A stretch of DNA of 64,000 bases, from positions 122,862-186,861 of the forward strand of contig QKYT01000075.1 in assembly GCA_003550305.1 (NCBI GenBank), in the 5' to 3' direction. The position numbers and the translations under genes are program-made. The notes beneath the pieces are model-generated. The model was not told the origin of the DNA, did no database searches, and was given only the letters and a program-made list of their open reading frames with translations. The DNA is from Glomus cerebriforme (Eukaryota > Glomeromycota > Glomeromycetes > Glomerales > Glomeraceae). Every line of letters starts with the position of its first letter. Positions within the stretch are counted from its first letter, which is position 1. Positions 35,374 to 46,667 of this stretch are shown here, in pieces.

Positions 35374-37754
35374 TTATTCGCCATCTTCACCACCCCACTT
35401 GCGAATGGTTACATGGGTAGTATAAAATAGAGAAAATATACCAAAAAGTAATATAAATACGTCTAACATTTGAGCACTTAAAGAACGAGCTACTTTATAA
35501 TGGAAAAGAGGAGGATATATGAAACATAATGGCACACTAAAATATATAAACAGGTATTAGTTATAAATATCAACTTACTATCAAATCAAAATAAGAATTT
35601 ATAGAAATATTGCTTACCATGCAAACGAGCCTATCAAAGAAACAAATTTATCTAAATCACTAGCACCACCCCAGGAAATTAGAGCACATGCAATTACCGT
35701 TAAGAAACGGAAAATGTTCTTTTGCCATTTAACATAAGGGTCATCTTTACCACTTTTTTCAAATAAACCTTGTTCCATAATTCTAATCGCCGGGAACAAT
35801 TGTAGTGGAATTGATAACAGAATGGCTAAAGCATATAGTAGCTGAATAGTCTGAACAAGTGGACCATTTGGTAGATTGATAATCACCACTGTTTTTACAG
35901 AACTGCCAAAGGTAGCATACGACAAAGTTCCAATTGATGTGAAGAGAATACTAATAAAAATCATCACACCTGTTAATACTTTGGGAAATTTCTCGGGCTC
36001 TTTCATAGATTCAGTGATGGGAATGATCTAAATTATACAATAAATAAATAACTATATTAATACAAGAAAAATATTATCACGTAACATACTATTATGAACT
36101 GACCAATCCAATTCCCTCGAAAGTGAACACAGCTGTACCGATAAATAGCGCAAAATCATCCGGATTAAATGAAACAATATCACTTGTTCCATGTTGTATC
36201 AAATGACTTATATCATAATAATATAAATATAAAAGTCCAAACATAATAAAGGCATCTGCTATTAATGCCGTAAAAGAAAGTCTTGATATACGCCGAATCA
36301 TTGCGAGTGGCACGTAAACAAATAATTGTCCCGCAATATATATATGTGTCGGTAACTCGATACCCATAACTTGTCTCGCAACCGAATCGAGATTTTCAGC
36401 GACGAATATCATATAAGCACATACGAATCCAATCTACAGTTAAATTATATATGTTTAATATATTATATTATAAACGTTACTTAATGTAAATCAAATCCAT
36501 TACCTGAGAAATAGTTATTGAAAACAAGACTGCAAGTCTCATCCAATTACCATATAAAGCCGCACCAATGTCTATTAACAAAAATCAATGAACGTTAACG
36601 TACAATCAACTCTATTATAATTATGTATTTAAGTTATTACATACCACCAAAACTGTATGGATAATTTAAATGTGATCGTGTTCGTATCAGCAACAGGAAA
36701 GAGCATAAAGATATTACAGCTATAAAAACCAACACTATACAAGAAAAAGCCATGCCACCATTATTGAATCTGTTAAAAGTATATTAAAAAGCAATTAGAT
36801 AATATTTTGCTCATGATCAAGTTGAATTTTTTACATCCGATAATTATGATGTAAAAAAATAAAAATTTAAAAAGATTATTATTATATGATAAATTATATT
36901 TACGCTTTTGGCAAGAACATAACACCAGTACCGACAAAAGATTTTAAAAGTAAAAACACAGCTTTAGAAGGAGTAGCAGTGCCTTCAGTAGTAGGTCTTT
37001 CTCTTGGAAGTAAAGGAGCAGATTCCAAGAGAATGGGCTCATATTCTTCGTCATAATCTTCTTCTTCATCATCAGACAAATCTTCACCAGCAAAATGACC
37101 ATACATTGTCAAAAAATCAATGAAATTTCTAATCATAATTGGTGGCTCTTTGCCTGCTTTCCTCGCTTTCATTATAACATGATGGCGACGGAAACCTCCT
37201 GGCTCTCTAATATTAGATGTATCTGGATCAGTAGGTCGTGGTAAATATAAAGAACGGGAACGCGTGCGTTTCATAGGGGCATTTTCTACTTCTGCGTGCC
37301 ACTTGTAAACTTCATGAGCTGCATCACCCCCAGGTAATCTATGTGAGGTAGAATAAAGAGCATAACTATCCGCTTGCTGTTCGGAACTGCTAGCAAGATC
37401 ATCTTCGGTGACAAGGTGCTTTTTCACAATTTCGGCTTTTTTTTGTTGAGGAATATCTATAGCAGCAGTTTCCGGAACCAGATTTAAAGATCCAAAGGAA
37501 TTTGCAGTAGGAAATTTTCCCGAACTACTTAGATAGTTATCGTTTGCATTCTGTATACTAGAAAGAGGTTGAGACTTTGAGAGTTGCGAGTGCGATTGAG
37601 CTAACGGTCCAGGAGAAGTTACCAGACGGTTGATATTTTGACGGTTTCCAATTTCTTGTGCACCGCTACGGCTCGGAGACCCGACTTTTTTTCCACGTTT
37701 GATTTCTACAGGTTCGGTAGACGCTGAAGAAACCATATTTGATAATTTACTCAA
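35374..37754 (-). CDS. AVT3: Vacuolar amino-acid transporter, AVT3 type
   Basis: Six exons (37754-36904, 36769-36645, 36571-36504, 36433-36104, 36027-35618, 35536-35374) encode 648 residues. A cytosolic N-terminal region of ~260 residues, rich in Ser/Pro with an acidic patch (DDEEEDYDEEYEP), precedes about eleven membrane segments of the AAAP/SLC36 fold. Diagnostic stretches are KAVFLLLKSFVGTGVMFLPK, AFNNGGMAFS, DIGAALYGNWMR, FVAENLDSVARQ and IIPITESMKEPEKFPKVLTG. The long N-terminus is typical of Avt3/Avt4 exporters that release neutral or basic amino acids from the vacuole. In an arbuscular mycorrhizal fungus this could serve nitrogen transfer along hyphae, which is inference only. Confidence 0.92.
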
Positions 37755-38731
37755 GAGTATCTAAATTTTGAAAAATTATTATTAAACTTATAGTAAGAAG
37801 TTCTTTTAATAAGTTTAATAAAAGGACCTTTTTTATTTTATTTAGAATCTATAATAATATCGTGTATAATCTCCAGGAATAGAAATGTCGAAAAAAAAAT
37901 ATTGATCATGAGGCCGCATGCTGGTTGTTGTGTCACTCTCGTGACATATGAATTGTTTGAATTGTTTGAAAAAAGATGAAACCAAGAAACAAGTAAACAA
38001 GTTATTCATCTGAGATTTGTAATGTAATCTAGCAAACAAATTCTTGATTATTTCATTTTCCTATTTTACCGAACGTTGTTAGGCTGAGAATTGTAGGCAA
38101 GGTATCAGCCTCAAATCATATTCTGTTCCTGCATATTGCAGAGCTTGTTCTATAATAGACTAGATTATATGTATAAATTTATGATTCGACCTCGCTTTTA
38201 TATTTTATTGATCCGTGACTTCCCGCTATCACTTGTAAATCATGAATTTTAGCCCAATTATTATATAAAGATCCGAAAGCATTTGTTGAGAAATTATATA
38301 TACAAATCTCTTTTAATTATTTGCCTTTTACCTCGGTTATAAATATATTTTTATACAGTTTATACTCAGAGTTAAGTTTAATTCGTCGCAATGTTCCGTC
38401 GTGGTAAAATTTTGTATACACTAATGCTTTATATTATGGTCGGATCCGGTTAAAAGGAATTTACGGAAGCGACATGAACACATGAAGGACGAGAAAGATT
38501 AGAAAAAATATTGGTAGTTACTTTCTATAATAATTATAATGTCACAAAAGTCAAGTTAATTCTAGCCTTTTAGGGTGGCCAATTATTTCCTTATCCGTGT
38601 CAATAATTATTAAAATTAATTAAAAAAAAAATTCTTCTAATAATATAGCTATGTTTTAAAAACTGATTAACCTATTACAGTAAATATTTTGATTATTTCT
38701 AGTTTTTTTTATCCAAAATAATACAAATAAA
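37755..38731. promoter_or_regulatory. Upstream region of AVT3 and left flank of the transposon
   Basis: No gene is supported. It contains the AVT3 promoter and ordinary AT-rich spacer up to the inverted repeat at 38732. Confidence 0.4.
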
Positions 38732-38745
38732 CATATGCGCGTATC
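38732..38745 (+). repeat. Left inverted repeat of the transposon
   Basis: catatgcgcgtatc, exact inverse of 42339-42352. It starts with a CATATG palindrome that may instead be the target-site duplication. Confidence 0.65.
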
Positions 38746-38947
38746 TTAACACTAACCCTAATTTTTTTGGGGTTAACCCCAGATTTAACCCCAGATTTCA
38801 TAATACACGGTCATTTAAATTGATGCTGTTTTGATTGGTTAATATAAAATCTCGTGNTATAAAATTTGTTCTGTAAATCTGTGTTCGATTTTATTCATAT
38901 CTTAAAAAAAATAAAAAACTTTTTGGCGCTCTTAATTAACCTTTAAA

Positions 38948-41229
38948 ATGTCTACTTACCCTACTTCTAACACTATTATACTTAATCAAAATGGTACCCG
39001 ATATAGTTATACAATCATTAAAGAAGGATATTATCCTCAAAATAACATACTTCGTTACACTTCTGCACGTTCTTGCAATAATATAAAGTTTAAAATTCCG
39101 GATGATTATTTAATACAAACAAGTTGGGGCAGAGGTACTTCTAAACACATAATACAATGTAAAATTAATTACATAGAAAATGCACCAGTTTTTAAAATTT
39201 TATTTGGAGAAAATTTTCAAGAATGTATAGAATCTACACAATCAGCAACAAATGCAGCAAATGCTTATTTACAAGTAAGTATATTATATAAAATATATTG
39301 ATATTATTTGTATATTTTAAATTAATGCTAAATTTTAAATAGATAAAGAAACCTAATACTCAAGCTCGTCTTTCTGGGATTCATGTATTTTGTCTTAATA
39401 GTCAGGAGTTGGAACAAGAGCGTGAAAAAAAACACAGATCTCATATTCTCAAACCTTTTAATAGGTTAAGCAACTCTATGAAAACTAAAAGAGTACATAT
39501 GTTTAATGATCAGTTGGCAATCAATTTTACAAATATAACAGCTAAATATTTTCACCCTGATGATTGTCTTTTACTTCAAGAAGTTCGCTTTTCTGTTCAA
39601 GATAAAAATTTTCAAGCTAGTTTTGGAATTCAAAGTAAAGAAAAAGAAAACCAACGAAATGAAGCATTTACTAAAGTAATAGATCAGGGACCTATTGCAC
39701 GAGATTCATATCGAAATCTGGCTGCATTACAGCCTGAATTGCCTCGTGAAACTACTATATATAAAACAAAAAAAAGAATTAATGAGGAAATGATTAATGC
39801 AATTTCTATATCAATTTTAAATATATCAGACCAACCATCTCTTACTTCAATTAATGAAAATCCAGATATTAATGATCCAGAAGTTGTAGAGGAAGTTTTA
39901 AAATATATTGGTAAAGCTGGATATCGTAAAATTACAGATATTTTACTTTTTATACTTCCGGATCTTATAAATCGACATGTTGTTAATCCTGATAATCCAA
40001 TTATTAATTTGCGCATTTCTGGTGATGGGAGAAATGTGGGGCGTAAAGTAAAACATGTTATTGTTACATGCACTATATTAGATGATATTGTAAATCTGTA
40101 CAAAGCTGATCACCATTATACAGTTATTTTATATCCGGGAAATGAAAATTACGAATTATTACAAAGAATGATAACGCCACTGTCTAATGAATTAAATGAT
40201 TTAGTATTGAATGGATTAAGTGATCAAGATGGTACAAATTGGAAAATTAATCCTTATTTCAGTAGTGATTGGAAGTTCATGGCAACTGTACTTGGTTTTA
40301 ATGCGCCCAACTCAAAATATTTTTGTCCCTGGTGCCTTTGCACAAAAGAGAATATCGGAAATAAATACAAAACCTGTACTATTGAAAAAAATATGGATCA
40401 AATTAAGCCATCTTTTTTTGATAATAATTCATCAGTAAAGCCACCACCAGGTCATATTAAACCTCCTTTACTTCAAATGATTCCTTTAAGTCATTATGTT
40501 CCGGATGAGTTGCATATTATGTTACGAATTTGGGATCGATTATGGGAATTAGCACTTCAAGAACTCAAAACACAAAATCAATTTAATGATTCAATAAGAA
40601 TGAAAATTCTTGCTGAAATGCGTAGAATTTCAGTTTCATTTCATTTTTGGCAAGAACAGGGAACGCAAAACTGGTCTTACACATCACTAATGGGGGGAGA
40701 TAAAGAGATTGTATTAAAAAGCTTTAATTTTGAAGTTGTTTTTAATGAGGAGCGTGCATCTTTAATTAATCAATTATGGCGAAATTTTTATCAACTTTAT
40801 CATATGATAAAATCTCAAAAAACTAATCCAACACAATTTGCAAATCAAGCAAAACAATGGTTAGATTTATTTCTTACTCCCTCCCAAGGTGAACCTAATA
40901 CTATTACTTTCAAAAAAGGTTTGTATCGTCCAAAGGATGTTACGCCATACATTCATGTCTTGGTTCATCATTTACCCGAATTTATGGAACAGCACCAGAA
41001 GTTTGGACTAGGTGCATTTTCCTGTTCCGCAGTGGAAAAAAAGAATCATGATCAAGTCTCTGCATTTTTTCGAAAAACAATGAAAGATGGCGGAAAGGGT
41101 GTAGAAAGAAAATCAGCTATATTTGAGATTCTACATTATGAAAATAGGTCAATGTATTTTGCTCAAAAAGGTACTACAGATAAATACTCCAGGCCACAAC
41201 ATATTCACGTTAAAAAATTAAAAAACTAA
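38948..41229 (+). CDS. DDE transposase-like protein with CxxC insert
   Basis: Two exons (38948-39274, 39343-41229) give 737 residues. Likely landmarks: LRISGDGRNVGRKVKH with a candidate first Asp (residue ~337), a CPWC zinc knuckle (~437-440) after SDWKFMATVLGFNAPNSKYF, a second acidic site in HYVPDELHIMLRIWDRLWEL (Asp ~497), and PYIHVLVHHLPEFMEQ followed by GLGAFSCSAVEKKNHD with a candidate catalytic Glu (~674). The order Asp, CxxC insert, Asp-x-LH helix, then HxxE..G..GA...E recalls RAG1 (LHCDIGN helix and the GAWASEGNESGNK segment with E962) and Transib transposases. A similar uncharacterised family exists in animals. The match is by pattern, not alignment. The N-terminal ~110 residues are unlike anything I know. 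Location inside an inverted-repeat element supports a transposase. Confidence 0.65.
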
Positions 41230-41326
41230 AATTCATGTATGTACAAAATGTTTTTTGTTTTATTCATGTAAATACAGTACAATAAAATTCTAAAAATCTA
41301 TTTTAGTTATTCTAAACTATATACAT

Positions 41327-42109
41327 CTATGATAATAAAATTTGTTGAGTACAAAATCTTAAATTAATATACCCTGCTGATGTTCTATTATTTTTTGCAT
41401 CCTCTTTACTTTTTTTACATTTCCATTCAACCATTAATTTAGGTAGATTAAATTTTTTTAACCTATTTTTTGGAATCCGATTACCATGTTGATCGAAGAG
41501 ATTTTCCTGGTTAGCGTCTGCTTCAGCCTGTGCATCAAACAACACAACAAAAGTTTGCTGGTTATTATTAAAAAATTTGCGCCCCCAATTTGGATTATCA
41601 AATAAATTAGCTACTTGTGTATACGCGTCTGGACCTTGGAAAAAACATTTATAACTACCAGTCTGATAATTATAATAGTGAATATAACCCTCAAAGGCTC
41701 CGAAAAATAAGCTTTCCAGACAAGGTAAAGAAATAGTTTGTTTACCCGACTGAGAAAAATGCCCCCTTAGTTTACCTTGAATAACATGAACAAGCTGTGC
41801 TTTGAACTCATTTATTGCCTCTAGAGGTAATATATACAATCCTTCACGTCGTATATTATATTTTTGTACAATAGTTTTGTGACGCGTTAATCCAGATTTA
41901 CTTTTGTACGAAATTTTACAAACTGTACATTCTTGTGAAGTGGAAGTAACAGTTGGTGAAGGAGGCGGGGTGAGAGTAGAGTTTGTTTGATCGAAACTTT
42001 GAGAAAAGAAATTAATAAAAGTGTACATGTTTATTGCAAAAAAAAAGTTTAAGAAATTGTTAAAAATAGTAACGAAAACTTTTAACAATTTCAATTTCTT
42101 ACTTGTCAA
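41327..42109 (-). CDS. Transposon companion protein with CxxC zinc-finger-like motif
   Basis: A single open frame of 260 residues on the opposite strand from the transposase, convergent with it. After a hydrophobic N-terminal segment (the true start may be an internal Met near residue 28) comes a Pro/Thr/Ser linker and a C2H2-like motif, ECTVCKISYKSKSGLTRHKT, in which the second His is missing. The rest is a globular-looking domain with ILPLEAINEFKAQLVHVIQG, YIHYYNYQTGSYKCFFQGPD and VVLFDAQAEADANQENLFDQ. It ends with a Lys-rich segment. I do not recognise the family. Its place inside the element and its zinc-finger-like motif suggest a DNA-binding accessory protein, which is inference. Confidence 0.6.
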   Translation of the reverse strand: MTSKKLKLLKVFVTIFNNFLNFFFAINMYTFINFFSQSFDQTNSTLTPPPSPTVTSTSQECTVCKISYKSKSGLTRHKTIVQKYNIRREGLYILPLEAINEFKAQLVHVIQGKLRGHFSQSGKQTISLPCLESLFFGAFEGYIHYYNYQTGSYKCFFQGPDAYTQVANLFDNPNWGRKFFNNNQQTFVVLFDAQAEADANQENLFDQHGNRIPKNRLKKFNLPKLMVEWKCKKSKEDAKNNRTSAGYINLRFCTQQILLS

Positions 42110-42128
42110 AAACGCTTGGTCAAAGGTT

Positions 42129-42205
42129 GGAACGATTGGTTAGACGTCGGAACGATTGGTTAGACGTTAGAAAACATTAAAATACGTTAGAACGATTGGT
42201 TATAT
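42129..42205 (+). repeat. Three direct repeats at the right end of the transposon
   Basis: ggaacgattggttagacgt occurs at 42129-42147 and 42149-42167, and a diverged copy agaacgattggttatat at 42189-42205. They lie immediately upstream of the minus-strand companion gene and close to the right end, where subterminal transposase-binding repeats or a promoter would be expected. A gattggtta core also appears inside the left end near 38834. Confidence 0.75.
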
Positions 42206-42338
42206 CATAAAAAAAAACAAAAAATTTCCTCCTCCTCGTGTATTTAGGGGGTGCAAAGCATCAGCCGATAAATCAAGTCGCAAATCACAGCTGCAGGAGT
42301 CAGCTGATTGGTGTCCTTAAAAAAGGCCCAATTACAAT

Positions 42339-42352
42339 GATACGCGCATATG
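42339..42352 (-). repeat. Right inverted repeat of the transposon
   Basis: gatacgcgcatatg, exact inverse complement of the left end at 38732-38745. Confidence 0.65.
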
Positions 42353-43320
42353 ATAAGGGGTTATATAATTGATTACCTTAGATAGGATTTATAAATTATG
42401 TATTTATAACAATATCATATGATCTGGGTGATATATTTGCCGCTGACAATTCTGTAATCTGTAGTAATGTATACTTGTAATTAATTTCATATTTAACCAC
42501 TAATGATATTTTCTATATTTTCTACCAGGTATTGAGGATATTTTTTATACTTACAATGCGTAAAAATACACATATGTTGTTGGGACTCTCAGGATTTTCC
42601 AACTTGGGAGTTAAATATTTCTCTTCACTTGAAGTATTATTCATCTGTTTTAAGTTAATGTATTTCTATTTATCAAATCTCCCTTTGGAATAGCATTAAA
42701 ATATATAATTCATAATATCGGTTATGTTTTTCTTTTGAGATCAACTGCATAAGGAATACGAACAGCCCATTGAGAGCTCTTCATCCGGTTTGACTATACT
42801 GAGTTTATCATATAATGTAATAACTATAGTTTATATATACTTCATTAAATACGGATTCATTTTTTTTGTATTGCGAGAAGAATCAAAGATTTCACATTAT
42901 GCTAATACTATATAGGCATAGGTAGGTTATCACTACATGTGTTGTAGCACAGATCATTTTGGTATGGATGCACATTTATTAGTTCCGCTGTTCCGGATTG
43001 TTGCGAGGCTGAAAGAAAAATCCGGAATTTGGATCAGGAAATATTAGTATACAAACACAATCCTGCAACCCATGCCATACAAGCATACACATGCACATCT
43101 CACATTTATTTGTTTTTTTGCATAATATCGCAAATAGATATTACTTTATTAAATAATAAGCATGCTAATATAAAACTCTATATAAGGCTACAATCTAGCT
43201 AGCTTATAGTATTTGTATATTTGCATATAGCAATCTAATAAACGGGATAATTCAGACCTCTCTTGAAGAAACAGGTCCTTTTGACGTTTGACGAAACGGC
43301 TCTTCATAATCAATTATCAA
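42353..43320. other. Right flank of the transposon, no gene seen
   Basis: AT-rich spacer of ~1 kb with no protein-like frame. Slightly less AT-rich patches near 42960-43080 do not match anything I recognise. Confidence 0.4.
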
Positions 43321-43329
43321 TTTGAATTG

Positions 43330-44760
43330 AAATTAAAATGAGATTCCCTCAGTGGCAAAGTGAATTTGCTTCTAAGATGGCCTAATTCTTCAAACAATGT
43401 TGCGACATTCTTCAAAGATCTTTACTTTGTTTCATTCACATTCAAATACACATCCTTTTTCGTCATATTTTCCTCGCGAATATCATTGTGGAGAACTTTA
43501 AATCATGAATTTTCTTTAATGCTGTGACTGCCCTATTCTTTTGATTTTAATAAAACTTCGCCATGTAAACTAATCTAATAACTTATGGTCGGTCATTTAT
43601 AACATAATAATTTAATACTTCTGAATTCTCTTGCATATGACAAGACAATTATCTTTCCACGACTTCACATTCAAGTACCTTTTTATTTTCTCCAGTGCCT
43701 AATTATTTAAGTCCCCATTTGTGCTTCTATATTTCGTTTCTTAGCTTTTTTCGAAGATTTGGAGGATGATTGTTATATTCCAGAGATACCGGAAGATAAT
43801 TGTTTGGAAGATGACATTCAACTTTTTCTAGAGGAGGCCTAACTTGAACTAGAATCATATAATCATCATAATCATCATGTGGAGATTTTCGATGATTATT
43901 TTTTGAATCATCATCTTGCGGAGTAATACATTTGCATGAGGTGGTGTCCATCTTTTGTTAACTTAGCCAGATATGCGTAAATCTTGAGAACCGTTGGGAG
44001 TGTTGAAAGAGCATAGATGTTTATGACCTCTTTGACACGACAATCATAAATGGAAAATATCCCATATTTAAGTCTGTTTTCTGACAAGTAGTTGTAAATA
44101 TAACCATCTTTGTTGTAAAATTCGGTAACGTTTGATCAGGGTTAATATGTTTTAAAATGTGATCTCTCTTGGCAATCACCTACGAAGAATTAGAAAACAA
44201 AATCTGAGTTTCCAACAGCCTTAATTATTCGCGTTGAAAACTTATAACCAGGAATTAGCCTTGTTCAACGCCAAAAAACATTGACACTCATAATTTGTCG
44301 GACAGCTTTTTCATTGGTTGGCTCAAAAAACCCAGCCTTGAATGTACAGTATATCCATTTAAAGTTTCGAAGAGTCTTTCACCTTACCGGTTATTTTCTT
44401 AGAACTTTTCAAAGTAGTACCATGCGGAGAATATGCGATAAATGGAAAATGGAAAGAGATTATATGATAAATATTCTCCTGGATCTAAAAATCAAAAAAA
44501 AAAAAAAAAACGGGTTGAGTAAATAAATATTACGAAAATAACTGCCTTAAAGACATGCGTTGAATAATATGTAAGGCGTCAAACTATTTTATGATAAACC
44601 TACTTTGGCTATTCAAACTATTCGATCACTTTTGCAAGTTTTAGAGCTTTTCCCAAAGGAAAATTAACATGCTGTTCATAAGTCAAATCGACGAAGGAAT
44701 CATGTCAACTTCTTGAAGAATTTGATCTACTTTTTCACTACTTTCGCCCAAATTAATTAA
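43330..44760 (-). pseudogene. Decayed kinase-like gene (HNDIREEN family)
   Basis: Minus-strand translation in several frames gives fragments of a protein-kinase-like family common in this fungal group. The clearest is VLHNDIREENM at 43464-43496, which is the kinase catalytic-loop pattern H-x-D-x-x-x-x-N. Upstream on the same strand lie IYNYLSENRLKYGIFSIYD and YALSTLPTVLKIYAYLAK (about 43960-44130), EPTNEKAVRQIMSVNVFWR followed by a stop (about 44270-44330), and INLGESSEKVDQILQEVDMI (about 44700-44760). Downstream is LKNVATLFEELGHLRSKF. Stops and frameshifts separate all of these, so no functional protein is possible. Boundaries are approximate, and intronic sequence may lie between some fragments. 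Confidence 0.6.
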
Positions 44761-45099
44761 TTCTAAAAATGTGATATTTAAAGTTGTAATGTTGTATAAT
44801 CAGGTAAGTGTTAGTCGATAGTCGTACAGTTAATCGTTTAAAATCACATGAAATTAATTAAAAAAAGTTAGTGCTATTTTTTTTTTTTTTAAAAAAAAAA
44901 AAATTGGATACTTCAAAAATCAAAACAAAATAAAAAAAATACAATTGAAAATGATGAAAAAGACCTTTCAATAAAGGATTTGTTATCTGGTAAATTAACT
45001 ATTATAATAAAACGTAAATTTCAAAATATTAACTATGGGTCCTTTATTTAACAGCCTTATATTACAGTTTCTTCTGTTAATTCAACCATCATATCAGAT

Positions 45100-45720
45100 A
45101 TTAACGAAACAAAAATAAATAAAGGTAGTTTTTATAGATTAGTTAGAAAAAGAAAACTGAGGAGCATATGGTATATGCGGAGAATGTAATCTAGAGAATT
45201 TTAGTATCAACCTTGTAACTCTAAAAGATTAAAGGAAAACTTTAAAAATTGGCAATTTAATGTTGTATATTAAATCATGTCTAAAATGGATATCTTAAAC
45301 AGCTAACTGCCCGAAATATTTATTATTTCTTGGAATAATAAAAATCAAAAATGGATAGAATTATTAAATACCAAAGTCGTATTAAAAAGAATTTTAAAAA
45401 TTTAATAAATTATATTAGGTCAAATCTTATATTTCAGTTGATTTTACCAATATTATTATTACATGTTATGGAATAATTCAAGATAGATTAAAATAAAAAT
45501 TGATATACCAGTAAATGATAAAAATAAATCAGATGGAGTATTACCTTATATTGGATCAAGAAAAGCAGTGGATATTTCATTTGGAATAATGAATATCAGA
45601 AGAAATTTCTTGATCAAAAATTTCTGAAGATATGATTATTAAATGTTGGGATACTAAACCAAAAAATAGATCAACTGCTAAAGAATTATTAAGAAAAATG
45701 ATGATGATGAAACTTATTAA
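45100..45720 (+). pseudogene. Decayed tyrosine-kinase-like (TKL) gene relic
   Basis: Plus-strand fragments in order match the expanded Rhizophagus-type TKL kinases: AYGICGECN at 45164-45190 (the N-terminal Cys motif of that family), KRLKENFKNW-like residues just after, ITCYGIIQD at about 45454-45486 (hinge-region YGI-QD), IPVNDKNKSDGVLPYIGSRK with AVDISFGIM at about 45500-45590 (the region after the activation loop, Y-x-APE and S-x-G-I) and IIKCWDTKPKNRSTAKELLR at about 45636-45700 (the CW...RP.A terminal motif). The DFG region and catalytic loop are gone and stops lie between fragments. It is a pseudogene on the opposite strand from the relic at 43.3-44.8 kb and of a different kinase family. 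Confidence 0.7.
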
Positions 45721-46667
45721 AAAGTGTACCCGTTATACCTTTTTTCTTATTTACTTTATTAAGTAGTGAAAACTGCAATTAAAATTTTTTAATTTTTATC
45801 ACGTGTTGTGATACAATTTTAATTTTCCGTATGCAAGGTTTATCTTAACTGGGTGGATAAACGGTAAGATAAATTTCGGATTATGATTTGCGTTAAAGGA
45901 AATCTTTTTTCTGCCTAAAGTAGGGTTATTCCATTTATAAACATGAAATTTTACATTCTTGTTAAAATAACTGTTCCCGATTTTAATAATTACCTGCTAA
46001 ACTCGCTAAACTTAATCGAGTAGTTTGTTTGATTATTAACAACCATTACAATCGAAAGAATCGAAAGTAATGAAAATGTCGTTAGTTAACATTCTTTGTG
46101 TGTTTTTTAATAATAATTTGTTAGTCAGTTAACATTCTTTGTGTGTTTTTTAATATAATTTGTTAGTCATTAAGAGAGTTATTAAGGTCTACATGAAACC
46201 TCCAATAATTTCCTTTTTAATAACTTTCAATAATAAAAAATTTATATAATCAATTTAGGCAGATTATCTACCAATACAAGGAATAAAAGATCTTAAAATA
46301 GAGAGATTGTAACTCAACATAGCATCACGTACTACTTTAATCTGCTAATATAAAATTTCCCATCGAATTGCAATTTTGCTTGAGTAACAATTTACTTGAC
46401 ATCGATTAAATTTTTAACTTCAAATGTTTTTATTTTCCCCAAATTTTTTTATCTATTTGATACACACTTAATAATTTGTACAATTATTTGTTTACGGTAG
46501 GTAGTAAAAAGTTTCAACGGCCAAATCACCGGTATTTTTATTACTTAGCCACAGTTAGGATTTTATCAATGGGTACCTTCACAATCTGTTGTTTTCAAAA
46601 TAACTTATTCATTTTGAATGCATTTCTTACTAATCTTTATTCTTTCGCTTTCTCTTTCATTTAAACT
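45721..46667. other. Intergenic region upstream of PLC
   Basis: No gene is supported. It contains a 43-bp tandem duplication (listed separately) and, from about 46200, the likely promoter and 5' UTR of the phospholipase C gene. Confidence 0.45.
46085..46169. repeat. 43-bp tandem duplication
   Basis: Copy one (46085-46127) and copy two (46128-46169) begin gttaacattctttgtgtg and end ttgttagtca; they differ only by a short indel in the AT-rich middle. This looks like a recent slippage or repair duplication. Confidence 0.85.

Larger units (their letters stand above)
38732..42352. mobile_element. 3.6-kb two-gene DNA transposon with inverted ends
   Basis: The sequence catatgcgcgtatc at 38732-38745 recurs exactly inverted (gatacgcgcatatg) at 42339-42352. 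Between them lie two convergent genes, a transposase-like protein (+) and a zinc-finger-like protein (-), with only 97 bp between their stops. The 14-bp match can be read either as a terminal inverted repeat or as an 8-bp repeat (cgcgtatc) flanked by a palindromic CATATG target-site duplication. Inside the left end are two cccagattt-type direct repeats after an aaccctaat stretch; inside the right end are three ggaacgattggttag copies. Both genes are open, so the copy may be autonomous. One base is undetermined at 38857. The family is not one I can name. Confidence 0.65.

Noticed and set aside
38746..38765. TTAA and aaccctaat near the left transposon end, considered as a piggyBac-type TTAA target or a telomere-like repeat
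   Set aside because: The inner sequences at the two TTAA sites do not match as inverted repeats, and only single CCCTAA-like units are present.
43727..43951. Minus-strand frame of 74 codons considered as an independent gene
   Set aside because: It lies between fragments of the kinase-like relic on the same strand and partly overlaps them in another frame.
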